From: Solea solea
Taxonomy: Eukaryota > Chordata > Actinopteri > Pleuronectiformes > Soleidae
NCBI RefSeq assembly: GCF_958295425.1
Contig: NC_081142.1
Location: 2,849,896 to 2,913,895, forward strand
Length of the DNA: 64,000 bases
Direction: 5' to 3'
Under the pieces are notes generated by a model, which saw only the letters and a list, made by a program, of their open reading frames with translations, was not told the origin of the DNA and made no database searches. This document shows, one piece after another, positions 13,843 through 27,046 of the stretch. Each line of letters begins with the position of its first letter. Position 1 is the stretch's first letter. The position numbers were made by a program, and so were the translations under genes.

Positions 13843-13947
13843 AACATGCAAACTCCATGCAGAAAGGCCCTTGTTCCAACCTGGGCTCGTATCTGGGTCC
13901 TATTGCTGCAAATGCAAGCGTGCTAACCACTACACCAACCGTGAGGC
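13843..13947. repeat. Dispersed teleost repeat, distal half
   Basis: 'aacatgcaaactccatgcag', 'aaaggccc' and 'gctaaccactacaccaacc' followed by 'gtgaggcc' match the distal half of a common fish repeat; the proximal half is represented at 10513-10605. Confidence 0.6.
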
Positions 13948-14991
13948 CCAGTCTATAAAGCTTCCTCTAAAAAGTCTTCAAATATGTACTGTGTTGTATT
14001 TACATTTCATTACTAAACGCGTCACTGGAACGCGTCACTACTTTGTTCAGAATCCGCCGCTTATCACAGATGACAGATCGTCTTACGCGATTTACGTAAT
14101 CCCGTAGCAGCATCTGCATTAAAAACCATTTGAAGCTCAGCTTCAACTGTTCTTTATGTGACGACACAGAAGAGGTTTTTTTTACTACAGTGAGCTCGAC
14201 CGTTATTGGACAAATGCCTCAAAAACGTCGCTTCCACAGAGGCTCAGCTTCTCTCAGAGTCAATGGAGCAGTGGGTGGGCGTGAACACTGGGCTTCTGCA
14301 TGATGATTGGAGGAAATGTCTGAAAGGCAGGACCAGTTTTTGATTGACAGCGTTGCAGACACGACAGCGGAGCGTTTTCTGCCTCAGTCCTGTGTGGATT
14401 TTGCGAGTGAAATCTGTAGACAAATGGCTGCTTGTTGTGTTATTTGCTGGGCAATATAGACCATTTTCATTTGTACATATACAAGTAAATAAAAACACTA
14501 TTATAGCATTTCAGTTTTACATAATTATCGCATTTTCTTGTTCTACTTTCCAGAATTTATGTATGAAAATTCTGGCCTGAAATGAGCTTCTCCCGTTTCA
14601 AAGACCATCAACCACCACTGTCCACATACAAAGTCAAATGATAGTTAACCATTTGGACAAAATTCATAATTGGTCAAGACCACAAAATAAGTGTAAGTTT
14701 ATCTTTGGAAAAAGGAATAACTTTTACATCCAAAACGATCACAGTTACAGTATATTTCAAGAAAAGAATACAGACATAAACATTTATTCTATTTGAGTCA
14801 AACCAGTAGTTATTTTGGAGTTTATATATTCAACCTTCTGTACATGATTTACCACAAATGCAAACAAAACAATTCTTTGTAGAAAACGTTAATGTGATGA
14901 GATGACAGCAACTGAAGCTTTTGTCACCCAGTTGAGTCACAGGCACCACAGAGAGTTTTTATTGAGACTGATGCTGTTTTGATGTGTTCAG

Positions 14992-15145
14992 GAGAGACGG
15001 GGAAGGGTTGCGAGTCTTCTGGGACCGGCTGAGAGAACCCTCCTTCATCTCCAGGTGGAACCCGTTTGCCATCGACTTCCCTTTCGTCACCTTCACCAAC
15101 CATCCTGTGAGGAACGTCAATGACACGCTCGCTGCCCTCTGCGAT
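14992..15145 (+). CDS. tprg1: TPRG1-family internal exon (middle of hSac2 domain)
   Basis: A 154-nt exon between TTCAG|G and GAT|GTAAGT. It completes the split Gln codon and continues R-D-G-E-G-L-R-V-F-W, then S-F-I-S-R-W-N-P-F-A and F-V-T-F-T-N-H-P-V, ending ...A-A-L-C-D. R-x-G-E-G-(L/I)-R-(I/V), S-R-W-N-P and F-T-x-H-P are positions I recognise as conserved in TPRG1 and TPRG1L. It exits in phase 0. The same frame runs on past the donor without a stop for about 60 nt, but that part is intron. Residues here fit neither human paralogue exactly, so the symbol rests on synteny with tp63. Confidence 0.95.
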
Positions 15146-15230
15146 GTAAGTTCATCATGCAATAATGAGATTGTGGCATTGTTTAAAGGTGCAATTCCCC
15201 CCTAACTTACAGCAATTTAACATTCATTTC

Positions 15231-15246
15231 CACTGTGTTGTGTGTG

Positions 15247-15287
<41 letters not shown>

Positions 15288-15290
15288 TGT
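15231..15290. repeat. (TG)n microsatellite
   Basis: About 60 bp of nearly pure TG directly upstream of duplication copy 1. Confidence 0.95.
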
Positions 15291-15969
<679 letters not shown>

Positions 15970-16447
15970 ATGTGTGTGTGTGTGTGTATATTTTCACATA
16001 TTTTTGCAATGTTATTGGGAGTTGATTAGATTATAGTAGGTTGGATTAGACTATCAATCCTACACTGGGGAAATGTACTTGTTACATGAAGGTCAGGGTT
16101 AGACAAGTGACAAATCCAAAACAGGAATATAATAATCAATACAAATTAGGGATGCACAACATTGGACTTTTTGTCGATATCCAATATATACAGTACGTAT
16201 TTCCCTGTGGCCAACTGCAGGGGTCATTTAGTCTCTTCTGTCGTGAAATTAACATATTTTTTATGCTATTGTCGCAGCAGATGAAGATAAAAACGTTTTT
16301 CATTGAGCAAAATAAGCATAGAAGGCAAGGAGTTAGCAGCCTATTCAGCCCACTGTTGTAACCCATATTGGCAGATGTTGGTGTGTTTGCCGATGTTCGA
16401 TAATACAAATGGAGGAACATCTCCACATAATTAGCTGTTTTTGAGAA

Positions 16448-16776
16448 GTGAACAGATTATTTTCATAATCGATTAATCTGTCAATTATTTTCTCGATTAA
16501 TCGTTTTCCATAAAATGTCAGAAAACCTTAAAAAATGTTGATCGGTGTTCGTCAAACCTGAAAATGATGATGTTCTCAAATGTCTTGTTTTGTCCACAAA
16601 CCAAAATGATTAACTTTTAATGATTTCTTTGTTATCCAGAGGAAAGAAAATAATTACATTTAAGAAGCTTAAACAATAGGAAATCTTGTTTTAATCATGA
16701 AAAAAGCTTCAAATCGATTAATTGATTATCAAAATAGTTGTCAATTAATTTAGTAATCGATTAATTGTTTCAGCTC
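16448..16776. mobile_element. hAT-type miniature transposon, long copy
   Basis: The left side has 'attattttcataatcgatta' and 'ctcgattaatcg'; the right side has the mirrored 'aatcgattaattgtttcagc'. This is the abundant teleost hAT-derived miniature element, about 330 bp here. The left terminus (cagggctgc...) is missing, so the copy is truncated or diverged. Confidence 0.65.
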
Positions 16777-18120
16777 TCTTTCAGATCTTTAATCTTTTAA
16801 TAATTTATGATCATGTGGGAGGAATGATGTAACCGAGTGTTGTAATACGTCCACTTTTTTTTTTTAATGATATTAGTAATCTGCAGATTAACCAACCCTC
16901 TCATTGTGTGGTATAAACTGTCATTATCACCTGGCAAAATAATATATTGCAATATTATAAGTTAGTGTCGCTCAGTGGAGAGGTTTGTGTTTCGTAAGAC
17001 CTGCAAAGGTACCAGGTGTTATCCCAAGTCATGTCCTCATCAGTGACACGGTTATGAATGTGTGAATCAGCATGAGAAAGACAAAGGGAGTCGTCTTTTA
17101 CTCACCAGTGAAGTTTCAACATCAGCACACGGATGTCTGTTTCACAATGTGTCAATCTTGTGATCAGGGTTTGCTTCACGCCTGCTTCTTGCAGAGTTAT
17201 TATTATACTTATATTATAGATCACATGCATTATATACATTTCACTGACTGCACATTAGCGGTGACTGGTAGCTGAACTCGACACTGTGTGCACACACCGT
17301 GAAGAACATTGACTAAGAATGCAACACAGAGTAATTAAAATGATTAAGGTTAATTATGATGTGACATTTAGAAATGTGCCCGCTTGTGAAAATGTAAGAA
17401 AATACTGTCAATATAAACATAGGTAAGTGATCACAGCTTGTTCAAGGCGTTTACCGTCTGACCACTATCTCTTTCTTCTAAATTTCAATCCATATGTAGC
17501 TATGATGTCATGCTTTTTTTATTTTGTGGAGAGTGAAAAGCAGGGCTGTGACATTCATACTTAAAAAAGCTACAGCCCTAGTGAAAACCATGCACTGCAT
17601 TTCTCCAATGCATTTCTTGCTGAGGAGTTAATGGTCTCAATCACTATTTTCAGGTCTTCTTCAGTAGACCATGGTGTCAATTTTGCAAATTATGGTTCTA
17701 TTTAAAGGAAAAAGTAATAAGCCGTTAGCAGATGCCAGAAAAAACAAGTAAACAGCCGACCTTTAGGGCACATTTACTGTCTGTAGCTGCTGTCAGACAT
17801 TCAGTGAAGTCATTTTCTTTAACTTTTCCTGCCTGTTCCCTAAACAACTGTGTGTGAGTCCATGTGAGAAAAGTGCAGGAGAAGCTCCAGATATACAGTA
17901 TTACAATGTGCAAATTGACGAATGCCCTGCCTGCTGGGTGCTCGAGCTGTAGGTGTTCCAGACAGTTTCCTGCTGTTGTGAACACATCTTACACAGAATA
18001 TGCTGTGCTGCGTTTGTCATATGTGAAGAGAAAACTCCCCCCAAAAAACTGCAGACATTTTCCTGAGTTCACGTCTTTCCAATGTCTCACTTATGGTACT
18101 GAATAATCATTATCAAGCAC

Positions 18121-18292
18121 ATGAATGGTAAATGTTCTGTATTTACATCGCACTTTTCTAGTCTTGATGAGCAACGGGGGGTTAAGTGTCTTACCCAAGG
18201 AAACATCAGCATATAGACTAATGGAGCTGGGAGTTGAGCCAAGAACCTGTATGGTGAAGATGACTTGCTCCACCACTGAGCTACATATTGTT
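18121..18292 (-). repeat. tRNA-derived SINE, minus strand
   Basis: On the minus strand it reads 'tagctcagtggtggagca' (A-box-like) then 'ggttcttggctcaactcc' (B-box-like). It then has a 'gatgtttccttgggtaagac' body and a 'tagaaaagtgcgatgtaaat' tail. Pol III-type boxes plus this tail define a teleost tRNA-SINE. A second copy of the same family is at 31395-31615. Confidence 0.75.
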
Positions 18293-18742
18293 TAATTTGT
18301 TTTATTTATTCATGTAACCAGATAACGGAACCTTTTGTTGATGCTGCTGAACAGAAAGTCAGGGTGTGATGGTAACGGGAACATGAATGTCTGTACATTT
18401 TCTATCCTATAACATTTCTTCCCTAGAGTCATGGAGCATTTACCATGAAAACAAGATGAATGATTCAATTGAATTTGTAAGTGTCACATAAATCTGAGTT
18501 AATAAATTACATCATAATTTAGATAAGTTAATAAATACATAATTCATTTGATGTAAATGTAAAATTGATGTTAAAAATCTCCTGTAGTAGATCAAAATGA
18601 TTAGTTAATTGGGAATGCTGTTTATTTCAGCATTCCCCGTGTCTCATGTCGTGAAGAGAGTTACAGAATTGCTGAAACAATGTTTGTAATTATAGTTTTA
18701 TAAGAGTTTTTGTTTCTGACCATCATGTCTTCATATCCGCAG

Positions 18743-18937
18743 ATTGAGAAGTTCCGAGAGCAGCTCAAGGACGCCGCGCTCAGAGCTCATTCCATAAAGC
18801 CAGTTCCAGGAAAGGCCAATGGAGTGCTGGTCCTGAATCAGCCGCTCTTCATCGAAGCCTACGTCGGCCTCATGTCATTCCTCGGAAACCAGAACAAACT
18901 GGGCTACTGTATGGCTCGAGGAAACATCGGCTTTTAA
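18743..18937 (+). CDS. tprg1: TPRG1-family terminal coding exon
   Basis: 195 nt including the TAA stop, after acceptor CCGCAG, in phase 0. It encodes 64 residues starting I-E-K-F-R-E-Q-L and ending with the C-terminal signature Y-V-G-L-M-S-F-L-G-N-Q-N-K-L-G-Y, then R-G-N-I-G-F-stop. The family ends ...LMSF(I)xNxxKLGYSxxRGxIGF, so the C-terminus is complete and the stop is authentic. The middle (P-G-K-A-N-G-V-L) is closer to what I recall of TPRG1L, while gene order with tp63 argues for TPRG1; assignment within the pair is therefore slightly less certain than the family call. An in-frame ATG upstream of the acceptor is intronic and not a start. Confidence 0.95.
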   Translation: MEKFREQLKDAALRAHSIKPVPGKANGVLVLNQPLFIEAYVGLMSFLGNQNKLGYCMARGNIGF

Positions 18938-20002
18938 ACCCTTTTACTATTAATATCATTTTATTGTTATTTTATTGTTTTACTTGTTCACAGAGAGTTT
19001 ATTATTCTTGAATGGGACGACCGAAGAGTTGTCCACATTCAGCTTTGCCTTTGTTAAGCGCTGCAGCCTGGATTCCTCAGGATGAGAGGATGAGTGTGCT
19101 CTCCGCTGCTGCATGGTATCAGTGTGCGGTGTCTGAGTGCTCAGAAATATCCACATTTCAACACCGCTCTTCACTGGATGACGGATCTCCCGCTGCTCTC
19201 GGGGAGCTTTGTGTTTGCTCCTCAGTGATATGGTAATTCAACTCTTTTGCAATGGGACTCCTTTCTTCCTCCCCCAGTGTTTCTGTTTAAAAAGCTCATT
19301 CTCATGCCATTCAGCCCCTTAGAGATTCAGTGAAGCGGGGGGGGAGGGAAGGGGGGGCATAGTTGTCAGTTTATCATTTCTTCTGTATTTTTTTACAGTG
19401 CATACAGTGCTGGAATTTCTCCTTTGATTTGTGTTTACCATGCGTTGCTCCACCTTGTTTAGTATCATCTGTTTATCGTGTAAACCTGTCACAGACATGG
19501 CAACATAAGATGACATGTTTTGCTCTCTCTCCACTCTGTTATAAAAAAAAAAAAGTCTTGTTTTTATGATTCCTTTGCACCGTTTTTTGTGAATTATCAC
19601 ACAAAGTTTTTGGACTGAGTTTAGATTTCAGTCTTGGTTGATGTGGTCTGGTTACAGCAACAGCAAACAATGAAACAGCTTCTGTGTTTCCAGTTAAGTC
19701 CTTTTAATATGAAGGGGCTGCAGTCATGCATTAAGAGTAATTCAATACAGTGCTATAGGAATAGGAATGTAAGAATGCAAACAGGGATGTTGATAGTGGG
19801 GAGAGTGTAATGCTACATCGTTTGTCAACCTGGAAAGTGCAGATGTTGGCAGTTAACAGTGGAAATGACCCATGATGCCTGGCACCATATAATGCCAGTC
19901 TGAGGTCCCAGCATTTAATCTTTAGGAGGGTTTATTTGCAGAAAAATGAATATACTAGCCATACTTGTAAGTGTGTTTGTGTAGAATTAGCTTTAAAATA
20001 AA
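18938..20002 (+). other. Probable TPRG1 3' UTR, end uncertain
   Basis: This follows the stop codon. The first AATAAA I find downstream is at 19997-20002, with another at 20371-20376. No coding potential was recognised. A G-rich run lies at about 19336-19358. The 3' end is a guess without transcript data. Confidence 0.3.
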
Positions 20003-20043
20003 AATCATTGGGGTTTTGGACCCTTACTTTAGGCAAAGGCCTC

Positions 20044-20225
20044 ATTTTAAGTAGGTCGCCATCTTGTGTGCCAATGTTTCTGCAGCATCCTGAACAGATA
20101 GACCGGCCACAGCATGCGTGTTGTATTCTGTAGTGAAGCTTACCATGCAAATGAAGAAGAAGAATGGAGCTCCAGTAGCTGATGTCACGAACTTGGAGCA
20201 TACCAAACAACATGTCAGCCAACTC
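20044..20225. repeat. Dispersed repeat shared with 31180-31240
   Basis: 'cgccatcttgtgtgccaatg' ... 'gtgaagcttaccatgcaaatgaagaagaagaa' parallels 'gccaccattttgtgcag' and 'aagcttgctatgcagatgaagaagaaca' near 31180-31240. This is a dispersed teleost repeat; the family name is not known to me. Confidence 0.55.
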
Positions 20226-21514
20226 ATCTTCACCAACTGTATTTATAAGAAGTGGAGGTGGTGGAGAGCAAGGGGACGGACAATCCTGAGATGACGGAGT
20301 GGATCACTGCCATAAAACACGATGGGACTTCACAGGCCGTGGACTAGAGATCACTCCATATCAGGTACAGAATAAATGACCTACCAGTTTTCATACTTGT
20401 ATGTCTGACGTGCGTTAATTGCGACGTGTAATGCTGTATTTACACCAGATGTGATGTCAAATTTTACACGTGACAAGCTTACATACAAAGTGTCGGTGCA
20501 ATCGTCATGACACTCACGTGGGCAAGTTCAACGTTTTTTAATTTGGCTAAGAATCCCATTGACGCGATGACATGAGGACCAATCAGCAGTGAGATAATTT
20601 TTTTTGTGTGTGTGGGCACTGAGAGCTCTACCGTGCAGTGTTGTGTGGACACAACTTTCACTGTTTACTTTGGGAGCTTCGTACAGATAAAAACCACATC
20701 CAGTGATGCTTTTGTGGTCTTCAGTGTAGGACAAGTGAAAGTTTACACTGCAGGTCTGTAATAACAGTTACTCAGGCTGTTTTTTATACTGCTGGAGCAT
20801 CGTAAGGACCAGATATCAACCTTTCCTGCCAACATGGTGTTGTATACAAACTGAGTCACATATAACTTCCTTAGCACTATCGTGTCTTTTGGTATCTGAT
20901 AGTTCCCTGATGTGTGTGGGGAAAAGGAGAGGTGAGCAGAGTAATCTTTCTTACATGCCCTTTAAACACCCACATGGCCATTTTTTTTCCCTTAAATCAC
21001 AAAAATGACTCATTTTCAATTGCCAGTGAAGAAGTTTTCCATTTGTTTCTCTTGACTGAATGAGTTCACATCACTTCTTGAACTTGGCGTCGGAAATGGT
21101 GCAGACTTGGGTGTCGGGACTGCCAGAATAGAGAAGTAAGCTGTCCCATTCACACAGGTGTCATGTTTCCATCACTGCTGATGTGGAGCTGGATTAAAAA
21201 AACAAACAGTCAATAGCAGAGTCATTTGACCTTGAAGAGAATAGTGATTGTATCTTTTTCCACTGCAAAAGAAATGATGTCACAGGGTGTTGGTGAGTGT
21301 TTTACCCAACACTGGAAAATTGACTTATTTTAGCAGCGATGTGTTGACCTTCGTCGTGGTACGTGGTGGCATCTGACCCGACCGATCGTCACCGTGTGAG
21401 GACGTTGGCAGGAGGAGAGGCTGGGCCTCGACAACACCAGGTAAGAAGGCTGTAAACAGACACGTGTGATACCTGCGGTGTTTACACATCTCCCAATCAC
21501 CAAATCTGTCACTC

Positions 21515-21762
21515 GTGAGGGCAGCCGTGAATCAGCGGTCGACCAGAAGCCTGTGGGTTTGATCCCTGGCTCTGTGAATGCTGACGTGCCCCAGGGAAAG
21601 ACACTCAACACCAGGCTGCTCCTGGCTCACGGCTGAGCTGGCAGCGTATGACAGATGTGTGGCAGAACATTCACTACGCATGCTGAAATAAAACTGTAGT
21701 GTAAAGTGGCTTTGAGTTATTAAGAAAAGAAAAGTGCTGTATAAATACAGACGTGCCAAGTG
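21515..21762 (+). repeat. SINE-like retroposon
   Basis: Carries a B-box-like 'gtgggtttgatccctggctc', a 'gaaagacactcaacaccagg' body and the tail 'aaagtggctttgagttatta' ... 'aaaagtgctgtataaataca', typical of fish tRNA-derived SINEs. Confidence 0.65.
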
Positions 21763-22587
21763 CTCTGTGTAAAAAAAACATTACAGACTTTCTCTGTTGT
21801 CATTCATTATGACACTACACAGGATGAAACGACCGACTTTAGCAGACTATGAGTCCAAAAATACTGTAATTGTGCGTCTGGTCTCGGACCACAGTTAATA
21901 AACTTATACACATGTTTATCCATTTATGTCATTTACAGGTGAAGGCAAAGATTATTTATGGAATTATTCGATGCTATGAAAGCGTGAGTCATGATCTCAG
22001 GAGTGGGTGTGTCAGACTGGCTCAAAATGGCGTCACAAGGTGTGTCCCACCTGTATTTGCTTTCTTTCGGCTACATTGTCGCACAGTAGGAGGAAAAGTC
22101 GTCCATCTGTTTCGTCTCTTCTTGTGTGTCAGAGGCCGCCACCTCTGACTGTAGGCTGCTTAACTTCACTTACCAGTCGCCACTGTCGCCGCGCATTGAA
22201 TTTTGACACATGTTGAGCTGTAAACGACCCACAAACAGGCCACAGTTAGAGGAGACCACTTACTTTGAAGTGAATTAAAGCAGAGCTGTGAACTCTCTTT
22301 TTACCCTAATTTAACAGCTTTGAAGTCATTGTGATGGTTAAATGTCTTGTTGTGGGTAGATTGTGGGCTGTCTCCACTCCCCCTGCTGTCTGTGAGCCTT
22401 GCAAGATCAGGGCCCCTGACCCTGAGTCCTCAGAATTAGGAGGGTCTCACGAGCAACACACATTGCTTCACGGCACTACACACACACACACAGGGACCAG
22501 CTATAAGATCAAGGGAGTGATGGCGTCACTGTAGGCGTTCATCATGGTAGATTTTTAAGTCTTTTAAGTCTTTTTAACTGATCGTTC

Positions 22588-22772
22588 TGTTTGATTCTTG
22601 TGTCGGACGTCGCGCTCATGACTCTTCCAGTGACGACACTCACTGACCAATCAGAGGCCAGCAGTCTGTCGACGTCACATTTTAGTATCGGCTCAGCTCG
22701 CTTTGAACCTCACCAGAGCAGGTACCAACAAAAGTACCAGGTACTATCACTGATGGAAAAGTGCCATATGCT
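22588..22772 (+). repeat. Miniature-element family, copy 2
   Basis: 'actgaccaatcagaggcc', 'gtcgacgtcacattttagta' and 'aaagtaccaggtactatcac' are the reverse-complement counterpart of 10325-10500. Confidence 0.6.
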
Positions 22773-23710
22773 TCATTAATCTGAATTAATATTATTGTCA
22801 GGAATAAGTTAGAATGAATAGTAGCAAAAATAAACTAAAGTTTAAGCTTACAGAGTAAAATTACATCTTTACAAATTACACATCCTTTTCTGAACGACTT
22901 CAGTGAAAACAGAGCAGCTAATCCCACAGTGTTTAGACTATTCAGGTGATCCCATCAGGAAACTGGACTCGCTTTGCCTGAAGTGGCGTGTCCCCCGGTA
23001 CAAATGCAGCTGTTCCTCCACATGGAAAGTATATGGTTAAGTTCAGCACCTTTCGTATCATGTAACACCACCTTAGGGTCTGAAGAGGTTAACACTCTTC
23101 CTCCCAGAGTGAGGACGTGTCTCTCATCCTGGATCAAGCGTTGCTCTGGCCTGGAGCGGAGGACCTCGTCCATATTTCTGCTCCTCCAGTTGTAAGAGAT
23201 GTTCCGAAAACAGGATTAACTGCCACGTAAGTGAGCATTCGTAAAAACAACGGCTTACTTTTGTCCCCGAAGAAAACCTAAGCAGCCTCACACGTCTGAC
23301 AAATGGCCTTTATTTGTTTGGTTTCCATGGAGGATATTTGTAGCTGTAATTATTTTATTCTTTAACTGTCACGACTTTATCTCCGCTGCAGGTAAACGAC
23401 TAAGCAGAAACGGCGTCGAGGTTAACGGGACAATGGAGGATTTAAAGACTGTCATGTTAAGAATCATTTAAAAATAATAAAGGACTAGCAAAGGTAATAA
23501 TAAGGCAATATTTGTGATGACACTGTTTGGATGATGCGCCGTGCAAGTCGTGTCATGTAGGAAATGGACTTTAATGCTGCTCCAATCTAATTTTTTTCTT
23601 GTTTTCTGTCAGTCTCTATTTGTGTCGAGATGTGATGAGACTTGCTCTTATTGCCAGGATGGAGGGATAAATATGGGCCAGTGTGCATGCAGCAGACAGG
23701 AGGGAGTGCT

Positions 23711-23742
<32 letters not shown>
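23711..23742. repeat. (GT)n microsatellite
   Basis: About 16 uninterrupted GT units. Confidence 0.95.
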
Positions 23743-23743
<1 letters not shown>

Positions 23744-25032
23744 TCCATCTCTGTCCTCAGATGCTCCTTTGCATTAAACATCATTATATTTAGCCCTCCA
23801 GGTACCACATCCAAATTAAATCTCTGAAAGAATGCATGGTACACTCTGTACGACTCTCGTCGACTCATTACCGAGGCAGGAAAGGTGTGATGCAGATGCT
23901 GCAACTTTAATATACATAGAAATACCTAGAAGCTATAGTTCCAAGTCTCAGGAATCTTTAATGTCACTTCTGTGATGCTGACAAATCATCCATGATGTAT
24001 TAAGTATATAGATAGAGAAATTTGAAAAGGAATAGAATACAGAATATTAAAACTACAAAATGGACAGAATCTGCAGTATTAGAGCGAAGTCACACTGTTT
24101 TGTGTTTAAATATATTGACAGATATTAGACACAGTTAATTTGCTAAGACATTGACGGTATATGTGTGAGGTGAGGTGAACCGTCAGTCTGTTAACATACA
24201 TATCAACTCCTGCTTCGTTCTTTTTGCACGTTCTGTCTGTGTCTGTGAGGTCTTATGTTTAAAGTAAAGAAAATGACATAATTGTACAAGTTATATTACT
24301 GACAAGTGGCCTGGAACTACTTCACATTTTAATAACTGATAATAAAAAACAGTCAAATGTATTTCTACATTGGGTTATATTTTGTACGTTTGTGAATTTA
24401 AACAAAAACATTTCAAGGCCCTTGAAAGTTATTCAGGCTCTTACAAGTTGCCGTCCCATCTTAAGCTGTGTCAGCACCATTCAGTCCTTGAATTTGAGGG
24501 ATATTGGTCCTGGAAAGTCTATGAAAAGTCTTTGAGTTTGATGTCAACCGAGGTGTGGGAACCCTGGGGTGGGACAAAATATCCCTATATGGTAATATGT
24601 CGTCATCATGATGAGCTGGTGCCAAAGATTCATTTCTTTAATTTCTAAAAGTGCTGTGTCTGTTTTTCCTACACATTCAACTCTTTTTGACAAGTCCCAG
24701 TGACATTTATCACAGGAATGAGGATTGAGCTATTATCATGTCCGATTTTGCTCGCGTACCACTGGTGGTGCAGGCACCACAGTTTGAGAACCATGGTCAT
24801 ACAGGACTGTGGGATACTCACAAAAAAAATCCTTCCAAAACTGAGAGACTCAAACACTCTTGATCAGTGATTGCTGTCAGAATGCACAGCTGTTAAACAG
24901 GAATTTTGAATATTATAATGACAGTCTGAGTTTTTACAGTTTGCAGTACAATAACCGGTTGTTAGTCTGCCTCAAAGTTTGTTATGACAATAATCAATAA
25001 ACGATAAGCACACTAAGCCATTTTCTTGTGAA

Positions 25033-25172
25033 CAGGGCTGCGACTAACGATTATTTTCACAAGCAATCACTCTGTCGACTGAAAAATCCAGGAAAAAAAC
25101 ACCTAAAATAGTAGACGATTCATTTAGTAATCGATTAATAAATGATTCATCGAGCAAATTGTTGCAACCCTG
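25033..25172. mobile_element. hAT miniature transposon with perfect 8-bp target duplication
   Basis: A 140-bp element starting 'cagggctgcgactaacgatt' and ending 'aaattgttgcaaccctg', i.e. imperfect inverted termini. It is flanked on both sides by the identical 8-mer 'cttgtgaa' (25025-25032 and 25173-25180). An 8-bp duplication plus CAGGG termini is the hAT superfamily signature. It is far too short to encode a transposase. Confidence 0.93.
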
Positions 25173-25517
25173 CTTGTGAATACGAGCGACAGCATTGATT
25201 TCATGTCTAATTTTGCCGTGCAGTTACGATACAGTGCGGCGAATGTACCTGTGTATCACTGCTTTGTCAAAGCAAAGCACATGGACTCACATGATGAACG
25301 ACTTTCAAGAGCGAATGATTGCATTCCTGTGTGCAGAGGTAAGTTTGGGCCCCGGGCTATAGATAATATAGCTTGTTTTTCACTCCCAATTATTTTCCTC
25401 CAGAGCAACATCAAACTGATCAACTGGCAGTCTGCAGCTACGGAGTGACATTAGTGCCCCTTTATGATGTCAGTCAGAGAGTGGCTGCTCAGTTGTGACA
25501 GTCCCAAAGAGAGTTGA

Positions 25518-25556
<39 letters not shown>
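25518..25556. repeat. (GTT)n microsatellite
   Basis: About 13 GTT units; gives a spurious poly-Gln frame on the minus strand. Confidence 0.95.
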
Positions 25557-26023
25557 GTTGATTGTTTAGTCTGAAGCACAGTGTTTCTAACAGCAAATGA
25601 GCTCCAGTTCATGCTGGAAAACACGACTTGAAGTGGTTGTGTTGGGAGGTCAAAGGCAAAGGAAGAAGGCACATGCAGCGGAAGTCTCCCATGTCTCCCC
25701 GGACAGGTCCAAGTGGATATTTTTGCTCCATGAGAGGATTTTCCCACTGCCCTGAAGTGGAATGTGATCGGGGGGGAAAGTGAGAGGTTTTAAAAACTGC
25801 CCATCAGTTTCCTCCTGACCCTGGATGGCCTTGGCGAACAACCAGAGCTGCTTCAGATGCTTGGGGCGAGTAACACAAGACAAAATTCTGCAAGACACTC
25901 TCGCAATCCTGGTGTGGCACGCAGTCTTCTCATCTCTGTGAAATACTTGGTCGATATGCCAGCTTAGATACCGGGCTTCTTTTCACAGGTCATGCAGCCT
26001 CCAGTCACCATTTTCAGTTCTCC

Positions 26024-26026
<3 letters not shown>

Positions 26027-26060
<34 letters not shown>
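26027..26060. repeat. (GT)n microsatellite
   Basis: About 17 GT units. Confidence 0.95.
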
Positions 26061-26063
<3 letters not shown>

Positions 26064-26803
26064 GTAAACATGTTCCACCTGTCAGAAGAATGCTGGTTGC
26101 TAATGGGCCAAGTCCGACAGAATGAATATATCGTCCTCTTCTAACTGTTGCCCTCGCAACAGTGACTGCAGTAAGTGTGAAGGAGTGAATGTGCGAGGAT
26201 TTGCTTGCGTATGTGCCGACGTGCACGTGTGCACAGAGGTTACTGGGTTGTTGTCTGGTCTGCTGTGATGTACAGTAATGCAGTGGAGATTGAGACACTG
26301 CTTTTATTTATCCCTCGCTCAGCTGTCACTGTTGTGTCTGGAGTGTGTTTCGCTGAACTCAGGACCATGGGACCCTTGGAGATCTGTCAAGTCCACACTA
26401 ACCCTCCCAACTACGCAGGACGTTTGTGCCCAGAACACACCCTGCATTCCTGTTATGGAAAACAAAAGCTGAGCGGAACATTCAAGAAATGTTCAACCTT
26501 TATGTGACTCTCTGTGCTGTATATTATGTCTGTGTGAAGAGCAGCCATGATGTGTTCTGAAAGACTGTTCCTTTTTGAGAATCAGCACAATGTGGAGTCA
26601 CAGAATGTCTTATGAGGGAAAACAAGTTGTTGTTGTTTGTTGCAAATGTCACATAGTTTAAAGAAAATGATCACATGTTGTGTATATTATCAGAAAATAA
26701 TCTCTCTTTTTCTTTACAGACAGTTTTAGTTCGATGATGATGAATAAATCATGTACAGGTGAGTAATCTGAATTTAGATGGCAGCTTCAACGCTAATGGA
26801 AAA

Positions 26804-26826
26804 GTATTATTATTATTATTATTATA
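26804..26826. repeat. (ATT)n microsatellite
   Basis: About seven ATT units. Confidence 0.9.
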
Positions 26827-26997
26827 AAAATGTGCTTGAAGTAAATGTACGTCAAGTGTAAATCACCTATGGTGGTTTTATATTAGTTTATATTTTATTG
26901 TCAATATAACATTGTACACGCAATATAATTTTGATGTTCTATTTCTTGTAATGTTGGGTTTTATAATTTTTTTAATTTGAGTTATACAATGGGCAAA

Positions 26998-26998
<1 letters not shown>

Positions 26999-27043
<45 letters not shown>

Positions 27044-27046
27044 ACA
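26999..27046. repeat. (TA)n microsatellite
   Basis: About 18 TA units running into TACACACATACACA. Confidence 0.95.

Noticed and set aside
20425..20760. Possible miniature element starting 'aatgctgtatttacaccag'
   Set aside because: The left-end phrase looks familiar, but no matching right end or duplication could be located.
21960..22060. Second Tc1-like relic (phrase 'gtcagactggctcaaaatgg')
   Set aside because: Only one short phrase resembles the Tc1 transposase DNA at 49.2 kb; no inverted ends or TA flanks were found.
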